NCBI GenBank assembly: GCA_049606855.1
Contig: JBMYVY010000003.1
Location: 190,855-254,854 of the forward strand
DNA from: JBELHR01 sp049606855
Lineage (GTDB): Bacteria > Bacteroidota > Bacteroidia > Flavobacteriales > Flavobacteriaceae
Direction of reading: 5' to 3'
DNA: 64,000 bases
The notes under the pieces were generated by a model that had not been told where the DNA came from, did not search any database, and saw only the letters and a program-made list of their open reading frames with translations. This document shows, in pieces, positions 7,548-16,657 of this stretch. The position numbers were made by a program, and so were the translations under genes. Each line of letters starts with the position of its first letter. Position 1 is the first letter of the stretch.

Positions 7548-8576
7548 TTATTTCATTAAGACACTCTTATATTTATCAAGTTCTTTAAGGGCAATTCCGG
7601 TTCCACGTACAACGGCTCTTAAGGGGTCTTCAGCAATATACACAGGTAAATCCGTTTTTCGAGAAAGTCGCTTATCCAATCCTCTTAACATGGAACCACC
7701 TCCTGCTAAATAAATTCCAGTATTATAGATGTCAGCAGCCAATTCTGGCGGAGTTTGAGACAAAGCCTCCATAACTGAATCCTCAATTCTCAAAATTGAT
7801 TTGTCAAGGGCCTTTGCTATTTCTCTATACGAAATCTGAACCTGTTTAGGTTTACCACTTAACAAGTCTCTACCTTGAACAAGCATGTCATCAGGTGGGC
7901 TTTCTAAATCTTCAGTTGCCGCACCTATTTGAATTTTAATTTTTTCTGCAGTTCGTTCCCCGATGTAAAGGTTGTGTTGAGTCCTCATGAAATACATGAT
8001 GTCATTGGTGAATAAATCCCCGGCAATCTTTACAGATTTATCACACACAATCCCGGATAAAGCAATCACTGCAATTTCTGTTGTCCCTCCACCAATATCA
8101 ATAATCATATTTCCTTTTGGTTCCATGATATCAATTCCAACACCAATAGCGGCAGCCATTGGTTCGTAGATAAGATAAACTTCTTTTGCATTCATGTGTA
8201 AAGCAGAGTCTCTTACGGCTCTTTTCTCAACCTCTGTAATTCCAGAAGGAATACAAATAACCATGCGAAGTGCAGGTGGGAATAGTCTCTTTTTGATGCT
8301 TGGAATTCTTTTTACAAACTCCTTGATCATTTCTTCAGAAGCCTGAAAATCTGCAATAACACCATCCTTTAAGGGACGAATTGTTTTTATGTTCTCATGG
8401 GTTTTTCCTTGCATTCTATTTGCATCTTCACCAATAGCAATAATTTTACCTGTTGCCCGATTCCTAGCAACAATGGAAGGGCTATCAATTACTACCTTTC
8501 CACCGTGAATTATCAAGGTATTTGCTGTACCTAAATCTATCGCTATGTCTTCTGTCATGAAGTCAAAAAATCCCAT
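7548..8576 (-). CDS. mreB: Rod shape-determining protein MreB (bacterial actin)
   Basis: 342 residues, the usual MreB length. Actin-fold nucleotide motifs are present: DLGTANTLI in phosphate loop 1 near residue 14, IDIGGGTTEIAVI in phosphate loop 2 near 160, and the adenosine motif LAGGGSMLRGLD near 290. MreB filaments on the inner membrane guide wall synthesis. First gene of the five-gene elongation operon mreB-mreC-mreD-mrdA-rodA. Confidence 0.97.
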   Translation of the reverse strand: MGFFDFMTEDIAIDLGTANTLIIHGGKVVIDSPSIVARNRATGKIIAIGEDANRMQGKTHENIKTIRPLKDGVIADFQASEEMIKEFVKRIPSIKKRLFPPALRMVICIPSGITEVEKRAVRDSALHMNAKEVYLIYEPMAAAIGVGIDIMEPKGNMIIDIGGGTTEIAVIALSGIVCDKSVKIAGDLFTNDIMYFMRTQHNLYIGERTAEKIKIQIGAATEDLESPPDDMLVQGRDLLSGKPKQVQISYREIAKALDKSILRIEDSVMEALSQTPPELAADIYNTGIYLAGGGSMLRGLDKRLSRKTDLPVYIAEDPLRAVVRGTGIALKELDKYKSVLMK

Positions 8577-8599
8577 GCTGCTCGTCTAATTAATTTGGC

Positions 8600-8631
8600 T
8601 AAATATAGATTAAAAATATAAGGAATCTAAA
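8600..8631 (-). promoter_or_regulatory. Weak candidate promoter of the mre operon
   Basis: On the minus strand TTTA, 20 bases, TATATTTA; both boxes have A in place of the consensus final G. It lies 23 bases before the mreB start. Confidence 0.35.
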
Positions 8632-8632
8632 T

Positions 8633-10159
8633 TTAATGTTTAAAATGTCTTGTTCCTGTCATAACCATTTTCATTCTTGCTTTATTACAAAAATCAATGG
8701 AAAGCTGATCTTTAATACTACCCCCTGGCTGTATTACTGCTTTAATCCCAGCTTTTGAGGCAATTTCAACACAATCAGGGAAGGGGAAAAATGCATCTGA
8801 TGCCATTACTGCATCGTGTAAATCAAACCCAAAGGCCTGGGCCTTTGCAATTGCTTGATTTAAGGCGTCAACTCTTGAAGTTTGACCTGTCCCACTAGCT
8901 AATAATTGTCCGTTTTTTGCTAAAACTATAGTATTAGATTTTGTGTTTTTGCACAGTTTTGAAGCGAAAATTAAATCGTCAATTTCGACTTGAGTTGGAC
9001 TTAACTCTGTCGCTACTTTTAAGTCGTTTTCTGAATCGGTAATTGAGTCTTTTTCTTGGCTTAAAAATCCGTTCAGAGCGGTTCTCCAATGTCTTTTAGG
9101 TAGTTCAATTTCTTTTTGAACTAAGATTATTCTATTTTTCTTTTGGCTAAGAATATCAAAAGCCTCTTGACTGTATGAAGGAGCTATAACTACTTCACAG
9201 AATAATTTATGTATTTCAGTAGCTGTTTCAGCATCAATTTCTCGATTTGAAATCAAAATCCCTCCGAATGCCGAAACTGGATCTCCAGCTAATGCATCTA
9301 CATAAGCTTGTCGAATAGTATCTCGAGTCGCTAAACCACAAGCATTGTTGTGTTTTAAAATGGCAAAGGTCGGTTTGTCATTCTTAAATTCTTCCATAAG
9401 TTGAACAGCTGCATCAACGTCCAGAAGATTATTATAGGACAATTCTTTTCCATGCAACTTGTCAAATAACCCGTCAAGATCACCAACAAAGTATCCTTTT
9501 TGATGAGGGTTTTCTCCATAACGCAATTCAGTTGCTTTTCCTATTACAGGTTTTTCAGCAGCAGAATCTTCATTCATATAATTGAAGATAGCGGTATCAT
9601 AATGTGAAGAAAGTTGGAAGGCATTGGCTGCAAAATTACGACGCTGCTCTTCATTAAATGACCCTTCTTGAGCAGTTAAAAGCTGCTCAAAAGTTTCGTA
9701 TTGCTCCATAGACGAAACACATAAAACTTCTTTAAAATTCTTTGCTGCTGCGCGAATTAGCGAGATACCACCAATATCGATTTTTTCAATAATTTCCGAG
9801 TGTGTTCCACCGGCTGCAACAGTTTTTTCAAATGGATATAAATCTACAATGACCAAATCAATTTCAGGAATTGCATAATTTTCCATCTGTTCACGATCGT
9901 CTTTTAAGAATCTTCTGCCCAAAATACCGCCAAAAATTTTAGGATGTAAGGTCTTTACTCGACCTCCTAAAATTGCAGGATATGATGTTAAGTCTTCCAC
10001 TGGAATAACAGGTACACCGAGGTCCTTAATGAACTGTTCAGTTCCCCCTGTTGAAAATATCCTAACTCCTTGTTTATTAAGGGTTTCTACTATAGGTCCA
10101 AGACCGTCTTTATGAAAGACAGAAATTAAGGCTGATTTGATTTTTATATTTGTATCCAT
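8633..10159 (-). CDS. purH: Bifunctional AICAR transformylase / IMP cyclohydrolase
   Basis: 508 residues that catalyse the last two steps of purine synthesis, AICAR to FAICAR to IMP. The N-terminal MGS-like IMP cyclohydrolase domain covers about residues 1-195 (STGGT near 36, GGRVKTLHPKI near 66). The C-terminal transformylase domain follows, with the catalytic KHNNACG near residue 270. The length matches the family. It stands alone between the mre operon and the GAF protein and has its own promoter. Confidence 0.97.
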   Translation of the reverse strand: MDTNIKIKSALISVFHKDGLGPIVETLNKQGVRIFSTGGTEQFIKDLGVPVIPVEDLTSYPAILGGRVKTLHPKIFGGILGRRFLKDDREQMENYAIPEIDLVIVDLYPFEKTVAAGGTHSEIIEKIDIGGISLIRAAAKNFKEVLCVSSMEQYETFEQLLTAQEGSFNEEQRRNFAANAFQLSSHYDTAIFNYMNEDSAAEKPVIGKATELRYGENPHQKGYFVGDLDGLFDKLHGKELSYNNLLDVDAAVQLMEEFKNDKPTFAILKHNNACGLATRDTIRQAYVDALAGDPVSAFGGILISNREIDAETATEIHKLFCEVVIAPSYSQEAFDILSQKKNRIILVQKEIELPKRHWRTALNGFLSQEKDSITDSENDLKVATELSPTQVEIDDLIFASKLCKNTKSNTIVLAKNGQLLASGTGQTSRVDALNQAIAKAQAFGFDLHDAVMASDAFFPFPDCVEIASKAGIKAVIQPGGSIKDQLSIDFCNKARMKMVMTGTRHFKH

Positions 10160-10178
10160 GCTGCTTTGAAATTACTAA

Positions 10179-10210
10179 CAAAACTACATAAACCCAATGG
10201 CTATTACAAC
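10179..10210 (-). promoter_or_regulatory. Promoter of purH
   Basis: On the minus strand GTTG, 20 bases, TAGTTTTG. The -7 box matches TAnnTTTG fully and the spacing is canonical. The purH start is 19 bases downstream. Confidence 0.55.
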
Positions 10211-10231
10211 ATCTATTAAACAAAAAAACAA

Positions 10232-10699
10232 CTATTTTTTTGTCATCTCAGTAATATTTGAAAGTTGTCCAACTTCCTTGCAAATAAACTCTAGTAATTT
10301 CTCATCTTCTTCTTTAAAGGCAGCGACTGTGTGAGAGTCAATATCTATTTGACCAATATTTTCTCCTTTGACAAAAATTGGAATGACAATTTCAGACTTT
10401 ACTTTCCATCCGCATGAAATATAATTGTCTTGTGCACTGACATCTTCAACTACGAAATTCTCATTACTTAAGGCTACTTGCCCACAAATCCCTTTTCCGA
10501 ATGGGATAATAACATGATCAGTTTCTTCCCCTGTATAAGGTCCAAGTTTTAATTCTTTTTTGTCCCCATGCTTAAAGTAAAAGCCCACCCAATCGTAAGT
10601 ATCAAATTCATTTTCTAGTAGCACAGTGATTGCTAATAATTTATCTTCATTTGACTGATTTCCGGAAAGTATATCTAAAATATTATCTTTAATTTGCAT
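10232..10699 (-). CDS. GAF-domain protein, free methionine-(R)-sulfoxide reductase-like
   Basis: 155 residues forming a single GAF domain. Family signatures are WVGFYF (37-42), GPYTGEE (53-59), GKGICG (69-74) and SEIVIPIF (102-109) followed by DIDS. These match fRMsr, which reduces free Met-R-sulfoxide. Cys72 and Cys96 stand 24 residues apart, as for the E. coli cysteines 94 and 118. The third family cysteine, about ten residues before GICG, is absent. Catalysis is therefore plausible with one disulfide partner missing. Its start is close to the divergent xrtF. Confidence 0.75.
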   Translation of the reverse strand: MQIKDNILDILSGNQSNEDKLLAITVLLENEFDTYDWVGFYFKHGDKKELKLGPYTGEETDHVIIPFGKGICGQVALSNENFVVEDVSAQDNYISCGWKVKSEIVIPIFVKGENIGQIDIDSHTVAAFKEEDEKLLEFICKEVGQLSNITEMTKK

Positions 10700-10716
10700 A
10701 ACCTATTTAATTTACT

Positions 10717-11298
10717 GTGCAAATAAACAAAATCAAATCCAAACTTGGTCCACTGTGGTTTCTTCTTAAGTTTTTTTTAAGTTATGGGATTCTATTTTTT
10801 GGATATTCCCTATTTATTTCTGCGGATACCTCGATCAGTCCTCATTTTAGTTGCGATTCGATCACAGAAAGAGTGGCATTGGATTCATCTGAATTGATAG
10901 AACTCTTTGGATATGAAAGTTCTACTGTTCAAAGCACTTATGGTTTGTCAATGGATTTAAGAATTAACGGTAGGATGATAGCCCGTGTTATTGAAGGTTG
11001 TAATGCCGTTAGCATCATGCTTTTGTTTATTGCTTTTATGATTGCCTTTTCCAATAAGATCAAGACTACTGTGATTTATACAATAAGTGGGATTTTTATC
11101 TTGTACTTGGTAAATATTCTGAGAATAGCCTTGCTTACAATCGGACTGTATGAAGTTCCTCAATATGGTGAGGTTTTACATGAGCTAGTGTTTCCGGCTA
11201 TACTTTATGGGGTTACCCTAACTTTATGGATTGTTTGGATTAAAAAATATGCGCCAAAACCAAAACCAAAACCAAAATCAAATGAAGAGAAGAATTAG
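10717..11298 (+). CDS. xrtF: Exosortase family protein XrtF
   Basis: 193-residue polytopic membrane protein with the exosortase active-site triad: Cys95 in EGCNAVSIM, Arg136 in VNILRIA and His155 in VLHELVFPA. Exosortases are predicted transpeptidases that process proteins with C-terminal sorting signals; XrtF is the small Flavobacteriia form. A GTG start at 10717 is used because no in-frame ATG precedes the membrane region. The C-terminus is a Pro-Lys repeat encoded by four CCAAAA hexamers. It overlaps its partner gene by 17 bases. No substrate with a recognisable signal lies in the window. Confidence 0.85.
   Translation: MQINKIKSKLGPLWFLLKFFLSYGILFFGYSLFISADTSISPHFSCDSITERVALDSSELIELFGYESSTVQSTYGLSMDLRINGRMIARVIEGCNAVSIMLLFIAFMIAFSNKIKTTVIYTISGIFILYLVNILRIALLTIGLYEVPQYGEVLHELVFPAILYGVTLTLWIVWIKKYAPKPKPKPKSNEEKN
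11254..11277 (+). repeat. Hexanucleotide repeat CCAAAA x4
   Basis: Four perfect CCAAAA units encode the Pro-Lys tail of XrtF just before the ATG of the overlapping partner gene at 11282. Copy-number change would keep the frame. Confidence 0.9.
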
Positions 11299-11698
11299 CG
11301 CATTAGTCATTTGCTTCATTTTATTTGCTTTATATCGATTTTCAGAATCATGGTTCTACGAACCTTTGCATGGTTTTTTTCATCATCAATCCATGCCTAT
11401 GCCGAAAATAGATAAAGGTTTGTACTTGTTCGAGATTGGCTTTAAAATGCTTATTAATTTTGCAATTTCTTATCTCTGTATTGCTTTGTTTTTTAGAAGT
11501 AAAAAATATAACAAATCCGCATTACGGGCATTTCTGTACGTGGGTATAAGTGTTTATATTTTGTATGTATTGCAAGTTATTTACGACTTTCCAAATGGAA
11601 AAATGTTCGGCTATTATACGCGAAGGGTTTTGATTCATCCGTTATTACTACTCGTTCTTTTAGCAAGTTTCTATTTTGATTCTAGAAAAAATCCTTAA
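11282..11698 (+). CDS. XrtF-associated membrane protein
   Basis: 138 residues with about four transmembrane segments. It matches the small exosortase-F-system-associated membrane proteins by size, topology and position directly behind xrtF. The frame is open upstream to 11231, but that extension is only the CCAAAA repeat read out of frame (QNQNQN). The ATG at 11282, giving MKRRISALVICF, is therefore the likely start, overlapping the end of xrtF by 17 bases and suggesting translational coupling. The biochemical role is unknown. Confidence 0.7.
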   Translation: MKRRISALVICFILFALYRFSESWFYEPLHGFFHHQSMPMPKIDKGLYLFEIGFKMLINFAISYLCIALFFRSKKYNKSALRAFLYVGISVYILYVLQVIYDFPNGKMFGYYTRRVLIHPLLLLVLLASFYFDSRKNP

Positions 11699-12062
11699 AT
11701 TTGAATCGGTGAAAAGCTTTAAAAACATATTCATAAACAGTGTGTTGAGTCTATTATTTTTGGTCTCAACGGGTTCCTATGCGCTTAATTCACATGTGTG
11801 CGGCGGCGAAAAAGTGGACTTTGAATTATTTGCCGAAGCTGCAGGTTGTGGTATGGAGAATGAGGTTCATGAATCTCATGACCTGCAAGGTTTTTACCAA
11901 AGCCCATGTTGTAAGAATGAAACCGAAATTATTGAATCGAATTTCAAAGACCTTCATGCTATAACCTCGTTGGTGTTGCCGGAATTGAGTTTTGACTTCG
12001 AATTGCCTAAGCGAGTGAATTTCGTTTTCCAAAAGGAGGATATCAAACAATTTTTTTGGTAA
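11676..12062 (+). CDS. Small secreted Cys protein, HYC_CC_PP-like, of the copper cluster
   Basis: Up to 128 residues. A hydrophobic signal segment (FINSVLSLLFLVSTGSYA) precedes a mature part with HVCGG, AAGCGM and PCCKNE. This arrangement of HxC, a single Cys and CC resembles small Bacteroidota proteins found beside heavy-metal efflux genes (HYC_CC_PP family), here with HVC for HYC. The ATG at 11676 overlaps the previous gene by 23 bases. A GTG at 11709 would give a more typical signal peptide (MKSFKNIF) and may be the true start. It may bind copper in the periplasm; this is inferred from the cysteines and the neighbours. Confidence 0.6.
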   Translation: MILEKILKFESVKSFKNIFINSVLSLLFLVSTGSYALNSHVCGGEKVDFELFAEAAGCGMENEVHESHDLQGFYQSPCCKNETEIIESNFKDLHAITSLVLPELSFDFELPKRVNFVFQKEDIKQFFW

Positions 12063-12169
12063 GGATCCTCCGATAATTGAGTTAAATCACCAACTTTCTT
12101 ACCTACAAACTTTTAGAATTTGATTGGATTAAATGAGCTTATGTCTTGTTTAATTTAATATGAATTCTA

Positions 12170-15100
12170 ATGTATATAAAACTACTTTCTTACTTGTTAA
12201 AACATAAGGGTATTGCCTATTTGCTCACCCTTTTTATTATTCTTTTGGCTTATCGCTACGCTCCGATTACTCTGGGGGAGGATTTACCGTATAGAGACGC
12301 TATAGGTGTCGATGCCATTCCTAATTTAGGTGAAAATCAACAAATTGTATCGGTCGAATGGCCAGGGCACAACCCTCAAGAGATTGAAGATCAAATTACC
12401 TACCCACTCAGCGCATCTTTGCTTGGGGTTAAAGGTGTTTCTTCAGTTCGAACCGTCTCCATGTATGGACTAAGTTCGGTTTATGTGATTTTTGAAGATC
12501 AAATGGATTTTTATGAGTCCCGAAGTCGATTATTAGAGAAGATAGCCTCGCTAGAGCCAAATTTACTCCCGGAGAATTTAAGTGCATCCTTGGGGCCTGA
12601 TGCCACCGGATTGGGTCAGGTTTATTGGTATACAATTTCTTCAGATTCGTTGAACTTGCATGAATTGAGGACCTTGCAGGACTATTATATCAAACCTTCT
12701 CTGTCCGCACTTTCTGGAGTTGCAGAGGTTTCATCTATCGGAGGTTTTGAAAAAGAATACCTTATTCAGATTGACCCTCAAAAGCTGAATCAATATAAAT
12801 TGAATTACGATCAAATTGAAAAGGCCCTTAAAAACAATAACCTTGAGAGTTCCGCACAGACCATTGAGTTAAATAGAATCGAATACCTAATTAGGTCCAA
12901 AGGCTATATAGAAAATCTAGATGAATTTCGTTCAATTCCTATTGTGAATCGCGATAATACACCTGTCTATTTAAAAGATATAGCCAAAGTAATTCTTGCC
13001 CCAAAAGCTAGGCGCGGTTTATTAGATAAATCAGGACGTGAAGCTGTCGGTGGTGTCGTTGTAGCCCGATTTGGTGAAAATCCAGCGGAGGTAATTGACC
13101 TTGTAAAAAGGAGAGTAGGGGAGTTGGAGTTAACTTATCAGGTTGATATAGAGTCATTCTATGATCGTTCTAATTTGATTCAAGAAACGCTTTCAACCTT
13201 ATGGGAGGCCCTGAGCTTAGAACTGCTAATTACCATACTGGTAATTCTGTTGATATTGAGAAGTTTTAAATCAAGTGTCTTGATCTCTGCTATGCTTCCT
13301 ATGGCTGTATTATTGGTTTTTTCTGGAATGCATTTACTGGATATCGAAGCAAATATCGTGGCTTTGTCAGGAATAGCTATAGCAATTGGAACCATGGTAG
13401 ATATGGGGATTGTGATGGTTGAGAATATTGCGAGGTACCGAAAAGAACACCCAACGGTCTCCGTGGAGGAATCGGTGCTCGCTGCCAGTTCTGAAGTAAG
13501 TCCTGCGATTCTGACCGCATTGTTAACGACTTTGGTTAGTTTTATTCCTGTTTTTGCATTGCAAGGGGTAGAAGGGAAGTTGTTTTCACCCTTAGCCTGG
13601 ACCAAAACTTTAGCGCTGATTTCAGCTTATTTAATAAGTGTATTGCTAATTCCTGTTTATGCTAGTATTTTATTTAAAAAAGCAAAAACAGTTAGCCGTT
13701 TTAAGTGGTCGAATTTTCTGTTTATCCCAGTCCTTATCCTATTGGCATATTATTGGTCTCCTTTAGGACCAGGAACCTTGAGGATATGGAATGTTTTGGC
13801 TGTGCTTATAGCTGTATTGCCTATTCTTGGGTTGATTTCTTTGCTTTTGAAGTTCTATGAACCCATACTGAGGTGGGTTTTGGGACACAAATGGATGTTT
13901 ATCGCATTCCCGCTTGTTCTATTTGTTTTTTCCGGACTAATCTTTGTTAAATTACCACGGGCCTTCATGCCTACCTTAAATGAAGGTAGCTTTTTGCTGA
14001 TGCCTACAACGCTACCTAATAGTTCAATTGAAGAAAATAAAAAATACTTATCTGCTCTAGACCAGGCTGTGGCTTCTATTCCAGAGGTTATCTCTGTAGT
14101 GGGTAAAGCTGGTCGAGTGAATTCGGCTTTAGATCCTGCTCCTTTATCCATGTTTGAAGTTGTTGTGCTATACATGCCAGAATTTGACAATAATGGAGAG
14201 AGAAACTGGAGAGATCATATTGAATCATCAGATGATATTTGGGGAGAAATTGTGGAGAAATCAAATTTCCCAGGCTTAACTTCAGCTCCGAAGTTACAAC
14301 CAATTCAAACAAGATTATTGATGCTTCAGACGGGGATGAGAGCTCCTTTAGGTATGAAAATTAGAGCCGCTTCCTTAGAGGAGTTAAATAAGGTGTCACA
14401 AGAATTTGAAGGAATATTAAATCAAGTGGACGGTGTGAAGTCAGGTACAGTTTATGCAGATAAAATTTTAGGAAAGCCTTATCTCAATGTCAATCCAAAA
14501 AGAAATGCATTAGCTCAATACGGTTTAAATGTATCTGACTTGCAAAAAGCAGTTCAAATTGCCATCTCTGGAAAACTCATTTCCACGAGTTATGAAGGAA
14601 GAGAGCGTTTTGGCATAAGAATGAGATATCCGATAGAATACAGAGATAATTTAGCAGCCATTTTAAAGGAAGTCTATGTGATTAATTCTGTGACTAATCA
14701 GTCAATTCCACTTGAGGAAGTTGCTGAAGTGAATTATGAACCAGGACCACAAATGATCAAAGGAGAGGATGGCTTTTTAGTCAATTACCTCGTATTTGAT
14801 TCAGATACTACCCTAGATAATGATCAGCTGATTGAAAATATTGCTCTAGAGCTTGATAGACAAAGTGCTCATAAAGATTATGAGTTTTCTGGGGATTATG
14901 TGAATCAGCAAAGAGCTCAGCGGGCTTTGCAGGTATTATTGCCTTTGGTCTTATTGATAATTCTGGCCATTTTGATGATACAGTTTAAATCCCTCGGCAC
15001 TAGTCTTATGATTTTCACCAGTATTTTTACGGCAATCTGTGGCGGTTTTTTAGCCCTGTATTTTTATGATGGAATCGCATTGACTGTAGCGGTTTGGGTT

Positions 15101-15436
15101 GGATTTATTGCCCTTTTTGGAATCGCAACGGACGACGGAGTGCTAATGGCAACTTATCTCGACGGTGTTTTTAAAAATGAAAAAGCCAATTCTCGAGAGG
15201 AAGTTCAAGACTTGGTGGTTAAGGCTGGGCTCAAAAGAATTCGACCGTGTTTAATGACTACAGCTACGACGTTAATTGCTTTATTACCCGTTTTGACTGC
15301 GACAGGAAAGGGAAGTGAAATAATGATTCCTATGGCCATTCCTACCTTTGGAGGGATGTTGGTGAGTTTAATTAGTTTATTTCTTCTGCCAATGTTATAC
15401 AGTTGGAGGGCAGAAAATAATTTAAAAAAGAATTAA
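12170..15436 (+). CDS. cusA: Heavy-metal efflux RND pump, CusA-type (Cu/Ag)
   Basis: 1088-residue inner-membrane RND transporter with two six-helix halves and two large periplasmic loops. The proton-relay motif AIGTMVDMGIVMVEN lies near residues 407-421. The three methionines that carry Cu+/Ag+ in E. coli CusA are conserved: Met611 (FLLMPTT), Met661 (APLSMFE) and Met718 (RLLMLQTG). This supports copper/silver over zinc/cobalt. It is followed by a TolC-type channel and an adaptor protein with one- and two-base gaps, so the full tripartite pump is one operon. It is longer than E. coli CusA because of an extended mid-region. Confidence 0.92.
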   Translation: MYIKLLSYLLKHKGIAYLLTLFIILLAYRYAPITLGEDLPYRDAIGVDAIPNLGENQQIVSVEWPGHNPQEIEDQITYPLSASLLGVKGVSSVRTVSMYGLSSVYVIFEDQMDFYESRSRLLEKIASLEPNLLPENLSASLGPDATGLGQVYWYTISSDSLNLHELRTLQDYYIKPSLSALSGVAEVSSIGGFEKEYLIQIDPQKLNQYKLNYDQIEKALKNNNLESSAQTIELNRIEYLIRSKGYIENLDEFRSIPIVNRDNTPVYLKDIAKVILAPKARRGLLDKSGREAVGGVVVARFGENPAEVIDLVKRRVGELELTYQVDIESFYDRSNLIQETLSTLWEALSLELLITILVILLILRSFKSSVLISAMLPMAVLLVFSGMHLLDIEANIVALSGIAIAIGTMVDMGIVMVENIARYRKEHPTVSVEESVLAASSEVSPAILTALLTTLVSFIPVFALQGVEGKLFSPLAWTKTLALISAYLISVLLIPVYASILFKKAKTVSRFKWSNFLFIPVLILLAYYWSPLGPGTLRIWNVLAVLIAVLPILGLISLLLKFYEPILRWVLGHKWMFIAFPLVLFVFSGLIFVKLPRAFMPTLNEGSFLLMPTTLPNSSIEENKKYLSALDQAVASIPEVISVVGKAGRVNSALDPAPLSMFEVVVLYMPEFDNNGERNWRDHIESSDDIWGEIVEKSNFPGLTSAPKLQPIQTRLLMLQTGMRAPLGMKIRAASLEELNKVSQEFEGILNQVDGVKSGTVYADKILGKPYLNVNPKRNALAQYGLNVSDLQKAVQIAISGKLISTSYEGRERFGIRMRYPIEYRDNLAAILKEVYVINSVTNQSIPLEEVAEVNYEPGPQMIKGEDGFLVNYLVFDSDTTLDNDQLIENIALELDRQSAHKDYEFSGDYVNQQRAQRALQVLLPLVLLIILAILMIQFKSLGTSLMIFTSIFTAICGGFLALYFYDGIALTVAVWVGFIALFGIATDDGVLMATYLDGVFKNEKANSREEVQDLVVKAGLKRIRPCLMTTATTLIALLPVLTATGKGSEIMIPMAIPTFGGMLVSLISLFLLPMLYSWRAENNLKKN

Positions 15437-15437
15437 A

Positions 15438-16655
15438 ATGAGGACACTAGTTTATTTTTTATTTTTCTTTAGCTTTAGTATTTCAGCCCAATCTTTGGAC
15501 CAATGCATAGACGAGATGCTGGAGAATAACCCAAAGCTTCTTGCTTATTCAAAGGCTTATGAGGTTAGTGAAGAGCAAACCAATACTCAAGTGGGTATGG
15601 GAGAGACAAAAGTCAGTTTTGGATATTTTGCCACTCGTCCTCAAACAAGAACTGGGGAGCAAGTTGCGAAGATTGGGGTCAGTCAAGGCTTCAACTGGTT
15701 TGGTAGTGCGCTATTGAAAAAGGAGAGGTCTCAAGATTTGAGTAATGCTCAATATCAAGAATGGATTAAAGCTCGTAGGCTGTTGATAGAAGGATTTTCT
15801 CTGCGCTATATTTCAGCACAGTTCAATATGAAATATATGAGGCTCATTAGTGAACAAATTGAACTTCAAAAGGAACTTCAAGCTAATTTTAGAAATGTTC
15901 TTGAGGGTTCATCAAACGAAAGTTTAGGGGATTTACTCAAATTGGATATTCAATTAAACGACCTTGAAAATCAGCTGGACAATGCAGTGGTTTATCAGAA
16001 GAACTTAATTAAACAAATGAACGTCCTAATGGGGAGGGAAAAGGATGCCCAATTGGTATTGAGTGAACTTCCTGAGTTTCCAAATGAACTACCTGAAATA
16101 GAGAAATCTCAATTGGAAGTTCATCCTGAAATACTCAAATATGAAGCTTTGCAAAATGCTTTAATTTCAGAGCAGGAATTATTTTCAAAACAACAATTAC
16201 CAGATTTCACAATTGGATTAGATTATATTCCAGTGCAAGCCTATGACCAAGCGGGTCTCGCAGGAAATGGTCAGGATATTTTTATGCCTATGTTAAGTAT
16301 GAGCATTCCTGTTTTTGGTCAAAAAAACAAATCCAAAAGCAAAGTTCTAAACTTGAAGCAAGAGCAATTAAACTTAGATAAAAAAGCCAAATACGACGAA
16401 CTAGATTTGATGTTGGAGCAAACTTTAATGAAAAGGGAGCAGGCTTTTAATCAGTTAAATAGTGCAAGGCAAAATGAAATTCTTTATAAAGAAATTGTTC
16501 AAATTCAATATGATCAATTGGCTTCAGGAAAGGGAAGTGTTAAGAATTTAATTAAAGAACAAAAAGAAATAATTAATACAGGCCTAGAAGTTCAAGATGC
16601 TGCTTTGAAGTTTTTTCAAAGTGAACTTCGCTTAGCCTACTTAATCGGAAAATAA
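15438..16655 (+). CDS. cusC: Outer-membrane efflux channel of the TolC/CusC type
   Basis: 405 residues: a signal peptide (FLFFFSFSISAQS), then long amphipathic helices and two repeats typical of outer-membrane efflux proteins. It forms the exit duct of the copper pump. It starts one base after the cusA stop and ends two bases before the adaptor gene. The sequence is rather short for the family and lacks a lipobox. The specific partner is inferred from the operon. Confidence 0.87.
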   Translation: MRTLVYFLFFFSFSISAQSLDQCIDEMLENNPKLLAYSKAYEVSEEQTNTQVGMGETKVSFGYFATRPQTRTGEQVAKIGVSQGFNWFGSALLKKERSQDLSNAQYQEWIKARRLLIEGFSLRYISAQFNMKYMRLISEQIELQKELQANFRNVLEGSSNESLGDLLKLDIQLNDLENQLDNAVVYQKNLIKQMNVLMGREKDAQLVLSELPEFPNELPEIEKSQLEVHPEILKYEALQNALISEQELFSKQQLPDFTIGLDYIPVQAYDQAGLAGNGQDIFMPMLSMSIPVFGQKNKSKSKVLNLKQEQLNLDKKAKYDELDLMLEQTLMKREQAFNQLNSARQNEILYKEIVQIQYDQLASGKGSVKNLIKEQKEIINTGLEVQDAALKFFQSELRLAYLIGK

Positions 16656-16657
16656 TC

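Noticed and set aside
11231..11281. Extension of the XrtF partner with QNQNQN
   Set aside because: It is the CCAAAA repeat of xrtF read in another frame.
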